A stretch of DNA of 64,000 bases from Psychromonas marina (lineage in GTDB: Bacteria; Pseudomonadota; Gammaproteobacteria; Enterobacterales; Psychromonadaceae). The stretch spans positions 124,001-188,000 of the forward strand of contig NZ_BSPQ01000010.1 in NCBI RefSeq assembly GCF_030161115.1, written 5' to 3'. How positions within the stretch are numbered: the first letter of the stretch is position 1; each line of letters starts with the position of its first letter. Position numbers and translations under genes: made by a program. Under the pieces are notes generated by a model, which had not been told where the DNA came from, did no database searches, and worked only from the letters and a program-made list of their open reading frames with translations. Shown here piece by piece: positions 26,255 through 35,730 of the stretch.

Positions 26255-27952
26255 TTACTTACTTACCTCTTCAAGAACGTCACCCGTTGCGCCGCTCGGC
26301 AAGGTGATACGTAGTTTATTTGAAAGAGTAGGGGCGATATCGTAGGGGGTAACCTCACGATCAATACGTTGCCCTTTAATATCGTAACCAGCAAAAATAA
26401 TCGGCACATGTGTATCGTATCGCCACGGAGAACCATGTTTTGATGCGATCACTAAGCCCTCTAAGTCATTAATATATTTGCGTGGTGCAAAAACAATATA
26501 CACGTCACCAGAGCGTTGTGGATGATGATTATTAATAACTAATTGGCCTGCTCGACTTTGCGGTACTCGGTTTGTTTCTATATTGCTGCTAGTGATCGCC
26601 ATCTCAACGCCTTCTACTTTCATCACTTCTTCTGCAATCGCGGCTTGTACATCAGCAAGTACTAACTTTTTCTTCGCAATTAAGTCACGATTTAAGTAGA
26701 TATAGGGATCTGAAAACAGTGTGATAGCATCTTCACCTAAATTAAACTGCTCTTTTAAACGTTTCTTAACGCCTAGCGTTAGCAAATTATCAGCATCAAA
26801 ATAACCCGCTTCATGATAGCCAATCTCGTGTGCGTGCGGCGCTATTTCTGGTACACCATGATCTGCGGATAATACAATTAAGGTGTTTTCTAAGCCGACT
26901 TGTTGATCCAGGTGATTAAAAAAGTCTGCTAACGTTTTATCTAATCGCAATAAATTATCTTCAGTTTCGAGGCCATTAGCACCAAACATATGTATCACGT
27001 AATCATTAGATGAAAAACTTACCGCTAAAAAGTCGGTGTGTTTGCCTTTGCCTAATTGCTCTTCTACCATCAGCTTTTTAGCAAAATCAGCTGTCAGTTC
27101 GTCACCCGCAGGGCTTAAAGTGAGTTTGGTGGTGAAATATTTGCTATCACCTTCGCCATAGGGGTGGGGGAAGGTGTTATGAAAACCAGCGAGTTCAATT
27201 TTATGGTCATGAGAGGTGTTTATTAACGTGTAATCACTCTTAGGTAGGCTCAATTGCCAGCTTTTATCTGCATATTGTTGTGCTAGTTGCTGCTCATTCC
27301 AATCATTTACCCACTGTGGGTATTGATTATAATAATAGTTGCTGGTGGCAAACTCACCCTGCGCTTTAGAAAACCAAAAAGCTTTACCTGTATGACCCGC
27401 AAGCGAAATGGCACCGCGATCTTTAATAGAAACGGAAAAAACTTTCGATTGACCATTGGTTGATAACATTAATTCATCTGCAAAGGTGGTGGTCAGCATC
27501 GGAATGGGGGAGCGACCGTCCATTAATGCGGTCTTTTGCGTTGGGTCTATCTCCGTTGCTTTATCAACACCAGAGCCTGCGTTAAGCATATGATAATCGG
27601 CATCTTCGACATTATATACTAAGCGCTCTAGTGTTCGGTCAAACCACACATTACCAACCATACCATGGACGCTTGGTGTGGTGCCTGTGGCAAGGGAAAC
27701 ATGACCAACAATCGTTTCGGTATTACTGTGTTGAAAATGTGCATTGGTATAATGTGTTCCCTCGTTAAGTAGGTACTTAAAACCTTTCTCTGAGAAGTTG
27801 TGTTTATAGCGATCCAGTAGATCACCACGTAATCCGTCAACGGTAATTTGCACTACAAGCTTAGGTGTCGCAGGGTTAGCTAATACAGAAAAAGAGCTAA
27901 CACTCGCGATAGCGCAGGCTAGCGTTAACACTGGAAATTTCAGCTGATCCAT
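26255..27952 (-). CDS. PafA-like secreted alkaline phosphatase superfamily phosphomonoesterase/phosphodiesterase
   Basis: An exported 565-residue enzyme with signal peptide (LTLACAIASVSSFSVLA). The probable nucleophile Thr80 is in NTETIVGH, followed by LATGTTPSVHGMVGNVWFDR, the PafA pattern. The second metal site is seen in FSSNDYVIHMFG and VLSADHGVPEIAPHAHE. These hydrolases use two zinc ions and a threonine, unlike the formylglycine of true sulfatases. It sits next to the FGE-like lipoprotein, and both share the sulfatase neighbourhood. A role in removing phosphate groups from imported or exported polymers is speculative. Start: ATG after AAGGA at eight bases. Confidence 0.85.
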   Translation of the reverse strand: MDQLKFPVLTLACAIASVSSFSVLANPATPKLVVQITVDGLRGDLLDRYKHNFSEKGFKYLLNEGTHYTNAHFQHSNTETIVGHVSLATGTTPSVHGMVGNVWFDRTLERLVYNVEDADYHMLNAGSGVDKATEIDPTQKTALMDGRSPIPMLTTTFADELMLSTNGQSKVFSVSIKDRGAISLAGHTGKAFWFSKAQGEFATSNYYYNQYPQWVNDWNEQQLAQQYADKSWQLSLPKSDYTLINTSHDHKIELAGFHNTFPHPYGEGDSKYFTTKLTLSPAGDELTADFAKKLMVEEQLGKGKHTDFLAVSFSSNDYVIHMFGANGLETEDNLLRLDKTLADFFNHLDQQVGLENTLIVLSADHGVPEIAPHAHEIGYHEAGYFDADNLLTLGVKKRLKEQFNLGEDAITLFSDPYIYLNRDLIAKKKLVLADVQAAIAEEVMKVEGVEMAITSSNIETNRVPQSRAGQLVINNHHPQRSGDVYIVFAPRKYINDLEGLVIASKHGSPWRYDTHVPIIFAGYDIKGQRIDREVTPYDIAPTLSNKLRITLPSGATGDVLEEVSK

Positions 27953-28029
27953 GATCCATTCCTTAATAAAATAAGTAATTATTAGTTATAAAAAAGTGTC
28001 TAATGAAGTAACCATAAGACAGTTGGGCA

Positions 28030-28878
28030 TTAATTAGCGTCTTTTGCTAAACGTAGCCCTAAATCGGACATTAAAATTGATTGGCTAGCAAAATCACGAC
28101 GGAAATTTTCTGATTCATTGGCGTCATAAGCAAAGCTGCTACCACGTGTGGTTTTGTGCGTGAGGTTAACATCTGAATGCTGGGCATTACTCGGATTGTG
28201 TTTTGGTGAGTAGCGATAAAATAACTCATCAAATTGATCGATGACAAATTCGCCCACGTTACCCGTCATATCATATAATCCAAGTTCATTTGGTTTCTTA
28301 AGGCCTACTGGTTGAGCGCGGTTATTTGCGTTTCCGGCATGCCATGCGACATCATCAATATTGTTTGAACCGCTGTATGTATAACCTTTAGAGTGATTTC
28401 CTCCTGTGGCTGCAAACTCCCACTCTGCTTCAGTTGGCAAGCGGAAATTATCTCCTGTTAATTCATTTAAGCGCTCAACAAAATAAACCGCTTGTTGCCA
28501 ACTAAGGTTATTAACAGGGGTGTTTGGATCAACAAAGAAACTGTTTGAACCACCCATTACCGACTCAAATAAAGCTTGAGTTACTTCATATTTAGCGATG
28601 TAAAAACTATCGACACTGACTTCATGTGCTGGCTGCTCAGATTTTTTTGCTGTCTCTGAATCAGATCCCATCATAAATGTTCCACCTTCAACTAATACCA
28701 TCTCTTGCATAATCGCAACAGACACTGGGTGGTTTGAAGTTTTCTGAGACAGCGAGCTACAGCCACTGATCAATAAGATTGTTACTGCACTCAATAGATT
28801 AAATATCATCAATCGACTGTTACCTATTATCCATGAAGAGGTTGTGGGCTGATCATGATGGGTAGTAGCTGTGTTCAT
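28030..28878 (-). CDS. SUMF1/FGE-fold lipoprotein lacking catalytic cysteines
   Basis: A formylglycine-generating-enzyme fold protein with lipobox ISGC (Cys40), so a membrane-anchored lipoprotein. Fold hallmarks are clear: VEGGTFMMGSD, KYEVTQALFESVMG, PVNNLSWQQAVYFVERLN, RLPTEAEWEFAATGG, GLYDMTGNVGEFV, TRGSSFAYD and DLGLRLA. The only cysteine in the whole protein is the lipobox cysteine, so the copper-binding Cys pair of aerobic FGE is missing and it cannot be a classical FGE. A binding or scaffold role, or partnership with an enzyme, is more likely. It is divergent from the anaerobic maturase. The first ATG has AAGGG upstream; a start at residue 24 is also possible. Confidence 0.85.
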   Translation of the reverse strand: MNTATTHHDQPTTSSWIIGNSRLMIFNLLSAVTILLISGCSSLSQKTSNHPVSVAIMQEMVLVEGGTFMMGSDSETAKKSEQPAHEVSVDSFYIAKYEVTQALFESVMGGSNSFFVDPNTPVNNLSWQQAVYFVERLNELTGDNFRLPTEAEWEFAATGGNHSKGYTYSGSNNIDDVAWHAGNANNRAQPVGLKKPNELGLYDMTGNVGEFVIDQFDELFYRYSPKHNPSNAQHSDVNLTHKTTRGSSFAYDANESENFRRDFASQSILMSDLGLRLAKDAN

Positions 28879-29082
28879 TGTGAACCCTTTTTATAAGCAA
28901 TTTGTTAGAACGCCAATTATAGGCGGCTTTGTGCATCTGATAAGCAAACTTTTGGTTATATTAGGTATAGCTAAATTGCCCTTAAATCTGCGAGGTGAAT
29001 AGCTTACAATTTAACCTAATCGAAACAGGCTATAAAAATATTAATAAGGCTTGCTCAGTAAATGCAATTAAGAGGTAATGAT

Positions 29083-30381
29083 ATGAATTTAATTAAACCG
29101 GTCCAGTTTAATGGTAAAGCTTCCAAGCGCATGCATGTGATGGCTAAACCTATCGGGGCGGTGTGTAATATCGACTGTGATTATTGCTATTACTTGAGTA
29201 AACAAGATCTATTAGCCTATAAAAAAGGGTGTTCGCCAGAAATGGATGAAGCACTACTTGAAACATACATTAAACAATACATAGAGCAGCAAAACACACC
29301 TGAAATTATTTTTTCTTGGCAGGGCGGAGAACCCACACTGTTAGGAGTTGATTATTTTAAAAAAGTGGTTGAGTTTCAACACAAATATTGTCCACCGGGT
29401 GTGGTTATCTCAAATGATTTACAGACTAACGGTACGTTACTCAACGATAAATGGTGTGAATTTTTAAAAGCTAATAACTTTCTAGTTGGTTTGAGTATTG
29501 ATGGCCCTGAGTTAATGCATAATACTTATCGCACTAATCGTGCTGGGCGTGGCACCTTTAAACAGGTGATGGCCGGTGTGGCGTTATTGCATAAATATAA
29601 GGTTAGATTTGCGACGTTAACCTGTGTCAATAATGTCACGGGGCAGAGCCCGCTTGAAGTGTATCGATTTCTACGTGATGTGGTTAAGTCGCCACAAATG
29701 CAATTTATTCCAATTGTTGAGCAAAAAACATTTCGTACAGATGCACCACAAACCGATGCAGAAAAAATTCAATATCGTCAAGGTGATAACCGCCTTATCC
29801 CAGGTGATCAAGACTCAATCATGGAGCCATGGTGTGTTTCAGATGAAGCATGGGGGAATTTTTTAGTTGTCGTTTTCAATGAATGGGTCATGAATGACTT
29901 TGGCAAGGTGATGGTGCAATACTTTGAAGCCAGTGTTGAAGCGTGGATGGGTAATAAGAATCCATTATGCACATTAGGCGAGCTGTGCGGTAAAGGACTT
30001 GCGTTAGAGCCTAATGGTGATGTTTTTGCCTGTGACCATTATGTCTATCCTGAGTATAAAATAGGTAATATTAATGAGACTCCACTTGATAAAATGGCAT
30101 TCTCAAAACAGCAGCAAGCGTTCGGTTTTTCAAAATCACGTGATATGAACTCACAATGTAAACAATGCGATTACCAATTCGCTTGTTATGGTGAGTGCCC
30201 TAAAAATCGCTTTATTAGCAATCGAGCGGGTGAACCTGGCCTTAACTATCTGTGCGCAGGATGGAAGAAATTTTTTGCACATATTGATAAGCCACTTGCG
30301 CATATTTTACGCCATACAGGGCATCCCGTCGCACATGGCAAGTATAACGATAAAGTGATGATGGCTGCGGCTGAGCAATAA
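29083..30381 (+). CDS. Anaerobic sulfatase-maturating radical SAM enzyme (anSME)
   Basis: Converts the active-site Cys or Ser of sulfatases to formylglycine without oxygen, using S-adenosylmethionine and iron-sulfur clusters. The radical SAM motif CNIDCDYC is at residues 28-35. A C-terminal SPASM-type region contains CTLGELCGKGLALEPNGDVFACDH, QCKQCDYQFACYGECPKNRF and YLCAGW, supplying two auxiliary clusters. Length of about 432 residues is normal. ATG 29083 is chosen for AGAGGT six bases upstream. The arylsulfatase further along is the likely substrate. It is followed after 88 bases by the HEAT/TPR gene. Confidence 0.93.
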   Translation: MNLIKPVQFNGKASKRMHVMAKPIGAVCNIDCDYCYYLSKQDLLAYKKGCSPEMDEALLETYIKQYIEQQNTPEIIFSWQGGEPTLLGVDYFKKVVEFQHKYCPPGVVISNDLQTNGTLLNDKWCEFLKANNFLVGLSIDGPELMHNTYRTNRAGRGTFKQVMAGVALLHKYKVRFATLTCVNNVTGQSPLEVYRFLRDVVKSPQMQFIPIVEQKTFRTDAPQTDAEKIQYRQGDNRLIPGDQDSIMEPWCVSDEAWGNFLVVVFNEWVMNDFGKVMVQYFEASVEAWMGNKNPLCTLGELCGKGLALEPNGDVFACDHYVYPEYKIGNINETPLDKMAFSKQQQAFGFSKSRDMNSQCKQCDYQFACYGECPKNRFISNRAGEPGLNYLCAGWKKFFAHIDKPLAHILRHTGHPVAHGKYNDKVMMAAAEQ

Positions 30382-30469
30382 TAATATTTGGCAATTATTA
30401 ACAATCCGCGGTCCATTTATAACGTTGATCCGCGCTTGATTTATTAGATCTATATTTAAGGTACGTATT

Positions 30470-31486
30470 ATGAACCCTCGTCTACCCGCATTTGCATCAG
30501 GATTACTTACTTCAGCCTTTGTACTGATGCTAAGCATGAGTTTACCGTTAGGTGCTGAAGAGTTACAAACACAGGAAAATAATGTGAATGTTACGCCAGA
30601 AAGCATGGCTTTTGTTGCACAAAATAGTAATGAATCGATTGAAAATCGAGTACAAGCCTTAAATTTTATTAGCCAACACCCTAATCAAAACAGCCTAGTC
30701 GCAGCGGCTCGTGGGCTTAAAGATGAGAATGCGATGATTCGCGAAGCAGCGATTGGTGCTGTGGCGCCTTACCCGTTAGCGCATCGTTATCGTATGGTTT
30801 CTCCTTTATTAGCAGCTGAAGAATCATCGGTTCGAAGTGCAGCGATAATACATCTGCTTAAAGATTTTGAGCAGTTACAAATGGGCCAACAAGCAAATGT
30901 GCGTGCTCAAGCTGATGAATTAATTACACAGCTGATAGATGATCAATCTTATACGCAGCAGTTATTATTGGCAGATATTTATCGTTGGACGTTTCGCTAT
31001 CAATCAGCACAAGCCATATATGAAAATCTATTAACCTATGATCAAAAGAGTGTCGCGTTATTTTTGAGTTTTTCACATAATTATTACGCACAAGGGAAAA
31101 ACCAGGAAACATTAGATATTCTCGAAAAAGGTATCCAATTTGATAATGAAGACGCTACATTACATTATGCTAAAGCATTAGCATTAGTTCGATTACAGCA
31201 AAAGGAGGTCGCAGCAGAATCGATGAAAATCGCGACTGAGCTAGCCCCTGATAATGCTTATTACTGGTATCTAAATGGTGTTTTGCAGGAGCCATTAGAA
31301 ATCGAACAATCAATTAAATCATTTGAGAAAGCTTACCTTATCTCTGGTTCTCCGGAAAATTTATATGCCATGTGTGATATTTATATTCGTAATGCACATC
31401 AAAACACTGAGCAGTGTATTACGGCCTTAGCTGAAATAGCTCCACAAGAGGTCGTGGATGGTTTACGCCAACAGCAAGGTCAGTAA
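30470..31486 (+). CDS. Exported HEAT/TPR-repeat protein
   Basis: A 338-residue protein with an N-terminal export signal (LLTSAFVLMLSMSLPLGAEE). HEAT-like helical repeats occupy about residues 50-140 (NRVQALNFISQHP, MIREAAIGAVAPYP, SSVRSAAIIHLLKDF). TPR units occupy about 165-310 (ALFLSFSHNYYAQGKNQETLDILEKG, ATLHYAKALALVRLQQKEVAAESM, AYYWYLNGVL). It is likely a periplasmic scaffold. Its position directly after the maturase and before a terminator suggests one transcript. It may assist sulfatase assembly, which is inference. Confidence 0.75.
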   Translation: MNPRLPAFASGLLTSAFVLMLSMSLPLGAEELQTQENNVNVTPESMAFVAQNSNESIENRVQALNFISQHPNQNSLVAAARGLKDENAMIREAAIGAVAPYPLAHRYRMVSPLLAAEESSVRSAAIIHLLKDFEQLQMGQQANVRAQADELITQLIDDQSYTQQLLLADIYRWTFRYQSAQAIYENLLTYDQKSVALFLSFSHNYYAQGKNQETLDILEKGIQFDNEDATLHYAKALALVRLQQKEVAAESMKIATELAPDNAYYWYLNGVLQEPLEIEQSIKSFEKAYLISGSPENLYAMCDIYIRNAHQNTEQCITALAEIAPQEVVDGLRQQQGQ

Positions 31487-31488
31487 CA

Positions 31489-31530
31489 GCTAAAGCATGG
31501 CAAGTAACCGCTTGTCATGCTTTGCTATTT
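31489..31530. terminator. Terminator between HEAT/TPR and LysR genes
   Basis: AAAGCATG-G-CAAG (31492-31504) pairs with CTTG-T-CATGCTTT (31511-31523), then GCTATTTTT follows. It serves the plus-strand HEAT/TPR gene and possibly the convergent LysR gene. Confidence 0.8.
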
Positions 31531-31539
31531 TTATGCATG

Positions 31540-32451
31540 TTATTTACTGTTTTTAAATAAAACACCTTGTTGTATCAGTAACTCCTTAAGCCATGCATGC
31601 CCAGGATCATTGTCTCTAGAAGGGTGCCAATAGAGATTGATACTCAGATGTTTTTTTGCAAGTGGGAGAGGAAAATACTTAACGTCATAAATAGGTAAAT
31701 ATTTTTCCACTATTGCTTTTGAACATAAAGCTAACAGATCAGTTTGTTCAACAATGGGCAGACATTCAGTAATCGCACTACTTCGATAGGCCACTTTACG
31801 AGAATTTAATTCTGATATATGGGCTGAACTCATCATACTACTTCGTACTTGCCACCCTGAAACAACGGTGTGCTCTTCAGCTAAGAATTGCGCTAAGGTC
31901 ATCTCATCATTAATTCTTGGATGATCTTTATTCATGATGGCCACAATTTCTTCATCAAATAAGTGGTGTGTGTTGATGAAAGAGGGGGAAAAATGCTCAG
32001 CATCAATAACAAAATCATAGCGTTGTAAACGCAAATCCAGTTCAGTGTCTTTTGAAAATTTGGGGTGGATTTCAAAATGTATATTAGGGGCTAGCGTTCG
32101 GAGGTGGCTGAACACAAAGGGTAAAAATGTATGCCCAAGGCCTGAGATCACCGCAAAAGAGTAAACGCGTTCAGCGGTTGCAGGATCAAAACCGCCATTA
32201 ACATTAATGGTGCTTGTGTAATTGGATAATGCAGCTGACATTGCGGGATAAATATCCATTGCACGCGGCGTCGGCAGCATCGCGCTACTATCACGTAAAA
32301 ATAATGAGTCATTATAAATATCACGTAAGCGCTTGAGTGCTTTGCTTACCGCAGGCTGGGTGATGCCTAAACGCTCTGCCGATTTGGATAAATTACGCTC
32401 TTCATATATGGCTACAAATATTGGTATAAGATTTAAGTCGGTATTTTTCAT
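31540..32451 (-). CDS. LysR family transcriptional regulator
   Basis: A winged-helix DNA-binding domain spans about residues 1-65 (LNLIPIFVAIYEERNLSKSAERLGITQPAVSKALKRL, a few residues into the protein), followed by a periplasmic-binding-like effector domain. The LNLI start and the SLFLRDSSAMLPTPRA segment are typical of the NodD/LeuO branch. The start is placed at ATG 32451 because the longer frame (to 32490) has no ribosome binding site and adds a non-conserved leader. It lies between the anSME/HEAT genes and the MoxR operon and could regulate either; no operator was identified. Confidence 0.85.
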   Translation of the reverse strand: MKNTDLNLIPIFVAIYEERNLSKSAERLGITQPAVSKALKRLRDIYNDSLFLRDSSAMLPTPRAMDIYPAMSAALSNYTSTINVNGGFDPATAERVYSFAVISGLGHTFLPFVFSHLRTLAPNIHFEIHPKFSKDTELDLRLQRYDFVIDAEHFSPSFINTHHLFDEEIVAIMNKDHPRINDEMTLAQFLAEEHTVVSGWQVRSSMMSSAHISELNSRKVAYRSSAITECLPIVEQTDLLALCSKAIVEKYLPIYDVKYFPLPLAKKHLSINLYWHPSRDNDPGHAWLKELLIQQGVLFKNSK

Positions 32452-32615
32452 TTTGTGCTTCTGCCTGTGAGCTATGAACACACTAATCATAAACTATTTA
32501 CACATACCAATCACAGTAAATAGCGGATCTATTTTGCGAGTTAAAACAACTAACTTCTAAGTTGTAAGTGTCACAAAGTGAACAACTATGTGCATCAACT
32601 TACGTTAATTATCTT

Positions 32616-33998
32616 TTAGTCTTTATTGTCGGTTATTTTAATCTCTTTTGATAATTGTGGTAGTGCGCGAGGTAGCAAAATCGCCCAGATAGACCTGCGC
32701 TTTTTCGACCCGCTTTTGTCCTCTTTATTGTTAACGGAAAACCACAATTGATATGCTAATTTAATTTGTCGCTTATCAGTTTGGATAGGCTGACAAATAC
32801 GCTTTTGCAGAGCCATAACGTTGTGTTGCTGTTGGTTTTCGATACCTTCACTCAGTGTTACCTGCTGATTGCTATGGCGCACTTTTTGATACAGTAGGAT
32901 CAGTAGTTGAGGCCAAGCTTTTGCGTTGACCGCTTTGAAATATAACCACCAACGTGGTTTAACGTGGTGCTGATAATGCTTTATTGTCCCTAGAATAAGT
33001 AGCACTAAAGCGATGACTAATATCGTGATCATAATTAAGGCGTTGCTATAAGCTGCTAACCAAGAGCTGAAGGTGTGTTGAACCATTAGGTGTTGCCCAC
33101 TTATTACCTGTTGTTTCATTTCATTATTTTTTGTATCCCACCATTGAATCGTCACATCAGGTAAGGTGATTTCTCCCCCTTTTTGCAGAATATAAGTGTG
33201 TTGATCGGTTCGTTTTGCTAAATAATGACCACGTTGCTCTGTATCTTCAAGTTGAGGAGGTGAGTGATAAGTCTGCAATTGTTCATTTGCTTGTTGTGGT
33301 AAAGAGTTTGGTAATAATACTGACAAACTATCGGTGGCATGAATGGTGATGCTACGTGTAATACTGTCGCCAACATGTAAGGTGACATTCGATTGTTGCC
33401 ATTGCTGCTTGATATTAATATCAGAGGCACTAAACCACGGGCTATTCACTTGCCTAGCATCGGGTAACGTAACAGAAAATTGTTGTGTTTGGCTGGTAAT
33501 TTTTCCTGCTGTTTTTTTATTTTTAGGTGACATCACTTCAATGTTTAAATCCAAAGCGGGCACTTCATAATACCCCGGTGCCTGTGCTAATAAGGATATC
33601 TGCCATAATTGGAAATACCACGTTTCACCCTTTATTCGTTGAGTAGTATTAACTGAGAACTGTTCACGTTGACGACTCATTACATTGGGTAACTCAAGCG
33701 CAGGTATTTGTGTCCCTGCTGTAAACCAGCGGTTAGTTCCTAATTTTATATTTAAAATAATCTGTTCACCAACGACAGCGCTGAGTTGATTGTTATCCTT
33801 GTACTTATCTGAGTTTGGTTTATTTGAGCTCGTTTCTGTAGTCAACCAAGTATCGACAGTTAATAACTGCTGCTTGTGTAAATCACTGATAGTCATTGCC
33901 AAAGCTGTTGGGGCGCTTAATAACATTATTGATAACACTAAAATACACAGGGTTAAACGAGCAATAAGCTGAGTAATGATGGGCAATGAACGTCTCAT
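32616..33998 (-). CDS. batD: BatD-like membrane protein
   Basis: The last gene of the MoxR/Bat operon. A signal peptide (about residues 8-33, ending SAPTALA) precedes a large periplasmic region with beta-rich segments (VVGEQIILNIKLG, ITRSITIHATDSLSVLLP, ITLPDVTIQWW). A membrane segment near residues 320-340 (ALIMITILVIALVLLILG) is followed by a cytoplasmic tail. ATG 33998 is chosen: it is two bases from the preceding stop with GAGGA upstream, whereas the longest frame would overlap the preceding gene by 77 bases. BatD is thought to sit with the VWA proteins at the inner membrane; its molecular role is not settled. Confidence 0.8.
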   Translation of the reverse strand: MRRSLPIITQLIARLTLCILVLSIMLLSAPTALAMTISDLHKQQLLTVDTWLTTETSSNKPNSDKYKDNNQLSAVVGEQIILNIKLGTNRWFTAGTQIPALELPNVMSRQREQFSVNTTQRIKGETWYFQLWQISLLAQAPGYYEVPALDLNIEVMSPKNKKTAGKITSQTQQFSVTLPDARQVNSPWFSASDINIKQQWQQSNVTLHVGDSITRSITIHATDSLSVLLPNSLPQQANEQLQTYHSPPQLEDTEQRGHYLAKRTDQHTYILQKGGEITLPDVTIQWWDTKNNEMKQQVISGQHLMVQHTFSSWLAAYSNALIMITILVIALVLLILGTIKHYQHHVKPRWWLYFKAVNAKAWPQLLILLYQKVRHSNQQVTLSEGIENQQQHNVMALQKRICQPIQTDKRQIKLAYQLWFSVNNKEDKSGSKKRRSIWAILLPRALPQLSKEIKITDNKD

Positions 33999-33999
33999 A

Positions 34000-35730
34000 T
34001 TATTGATCCTCACTGAATTGTGACTGTAGCTGTAAATAAAATTTAGCTTGTAAAAAACGTGTTGGATCCGCTTCAACGCGGTTTAACCATTTATTGGCTA
34101 ACTCTTCACTACCCAATATTTCGCGAGCATTTAAGGTTTCTTTATGCAGTACTTCTTGTGGTGCAATCTCTTCAAATCCATCGGAGGTGATAGGATCCTC
34201 TTTATCTAATTCAAATGACTCTTCAAGGCCATCTGTTGTGCCTTTCTGGCTCTCACTATAACGATTGATATCATCAATAATCTTCTGAATAGCTGCTAAG
34301 TTATTGCTGACATCTGCCCGTAATAAAACGTCAGATTCACGTGGTGCTTGATCCATCTGCTTACCCAGATCAACTAATAAGTTTCTTGCCGCAATATATT
34401 CACGTTGCCTTGCGAGTGCATTACCGGCATATAAAAGGCTTTGTGGTGTAGGCTGTTGCATGAAACTGATTTGGGCTGCTTTAAATTGAGCTGCATAATA
34501 ATAGGCGATACCTTTGAGAAAAGGGTCTTGATAATGTTGCGCGGCTTGTAAATACTGTTTTTTATGTAAGGCGCGATCCCCTTGCTGATCGGGTGTTAGC
34601 CATAGGTCAAACCAAGCTTGCTGTGTGGTTTGCCATATTGTTGTAGTGAGAGTGGCATTTTTTTGTTCCCGTTGTTGTACTTCAACAGGCATTGTTTGTT
34701 GCTGTAATAGAGCACCCTCTGATGCATGAACAGGTGTGGGCATCAATAGGCTATTACCCGCAATGACTAATACTACCGACCAGTTAACCAACCAACCTTT
34801 TCTAAACCATAACAACAGTAACAACGACATTGGAAACAGCAGGTAATAGCCCATATCTTGCCAAGGCATCATGCTATCGCTAGCAATTTCCATATGACGT
34901 GCAATCTGCTTTGCAAGGGCTTGCACATCTTGGTCATCCACTGAGATTAATCTTAGGCTCGCATCGGTTTTATTAGCTAACTCTTGAAGTGATCTGACAT
35001 CAAGTGGCAGGGTCGCTTCACGCTGTGTATCGCCAACACCGAGTATTAAGAGCTGGTGGGGGGAGTTACTAAAATAATCTTGGTAAGCATTAATCGCCGT
35101 TGGCACCATGCCATCGGTGATTAATAAAATACTCGCACCTTTCTGTTCTGATAATAATGTATCGATCAGGGGTAGCGCCTGTTGTGCTTGTTTACCCTCT
35201 ATCGGCATTATTTCAGGAGAGAGTGCACTAACAAAGGGGGTAAATACTTGCTTATCTGCTGTTAATGGCATCACCACATGTGCCGAGCCTGCATAAGCAA
35301 TTAACCCCGTTCGTCCACCATCTCGTTGCTCAATTAAGTCTATTATTTTATGCTGAGTGCGAATTAAACGATTTGGTGCGACATCTTTTTCAAGCATCGA
35401 CTGACTTAAGTCAACCACTACCAGTAATGCTGCTTTATCTTCGTTAAAAGGAGAGTCATAACGTGTCCAAGTCGGCCCTGCGCTACTGACAATAGCAAGT
35501 AACAATAGTACTGTGAGTAGTTTAAGTGGCAGACGTTTTCGCCAGCCTAGCTCGCCAACGGTTAACGCTTTGTGTAAATGTTCGGGTAAAACTTGCTCAG
35601 ATTGTTCGCCATTACTGCGCTGCCAGCGTACAGCAATAATGAGTGCCAGTGGTAAAATGAGTAATAAAAGCATGGGCCGAATAAAATGAAAATTTGCCGA
35701 CAATAAACTGACAAAAGAGTAATCAAACAT
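34000..35730 (-). CDS. VWA and TPR protein (BatB/BatC fusion type)
   Basis: A 576-residue inner-membrane protein. Two N-terminal membrane segments (about residues 15-33 and 68-85) precede a von Willebrand A domain with MIDAS motif VVDLSQSMLEKD near residue 104 and ITDGMVP. Another membrane segment pair lies near 290-330 and a TPR-like region around 380-460 (ALHKKQYLQAAQHYQDP, SLLYAGNALARQREY). The acidic C-terminus (LEESFELDKEDP) is probably flexible. It combines the roles split between BatB and BatC in Bacteroides. It overlaps the upstream VWA gene by eight bases, indicating tight coupling. Confidence 0.85.
   Translation of the reverse strand: MFDYSFVSLLSANFHFIRPMLLLLILPLALIIAVRWQRSNGEQSEQVLPEHLHKALTVGELGWRKRLPLKLLTVLLLLAIVSSAGPTWTRYDSPFNEDKAALLVVVDLSQSMLEKDVAPNRLIRTQHKIIDLIEQRDGGRTGLIAYAGSAHVVMPLTADKQVFTPFVSALSPEIMPIEGKQAQQALPLIDTLLSEQKGASILLITDGMVPTAINAYQDYFSNSPHQLLILGVGDTQREATLPLDVRSLQELANKTDASLRLISVDDQDVQALAKQIARHMEIASDSMMPWQDMGYYLLFPMSLLLLLWFRKGWLVNWSVVLVIAGNSLLMPTPVHASEGALLQQQTMPVEVQQREQKNATLTTTIWQTTQQAWFDLWLTPDQQGDRALHKKQYLQAAQHYQDPFLKGIAYYYAAQFKAAQISFMQQPTPQSLLYAGNALARQREYIAARNLLVDLGKQMDQAPRESDVLLRADVSNNLAAIQKIIDDINRYSESQKGTTDGLEESFELDKEDPITSDGFEEIAPQEVLHKETLNAREILGSEELANKWLNRVEADPTRFLQAKFYLQLQSQFSEDQ

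Noticed and set aside
28030-28878. Calling this gene a functional aerobic formylglycine-generating enzyme
   Set aside because: The copper-binding active-site cysteines are absent; only the lipobox cysteine exists.
33999-34076. Longer BatD start overlapping the upstream VWA-TPR gene
   Set aside because: The internal ATG at 33998 has a ribosome binding site and starts a normal signal peptide; the extension does not.
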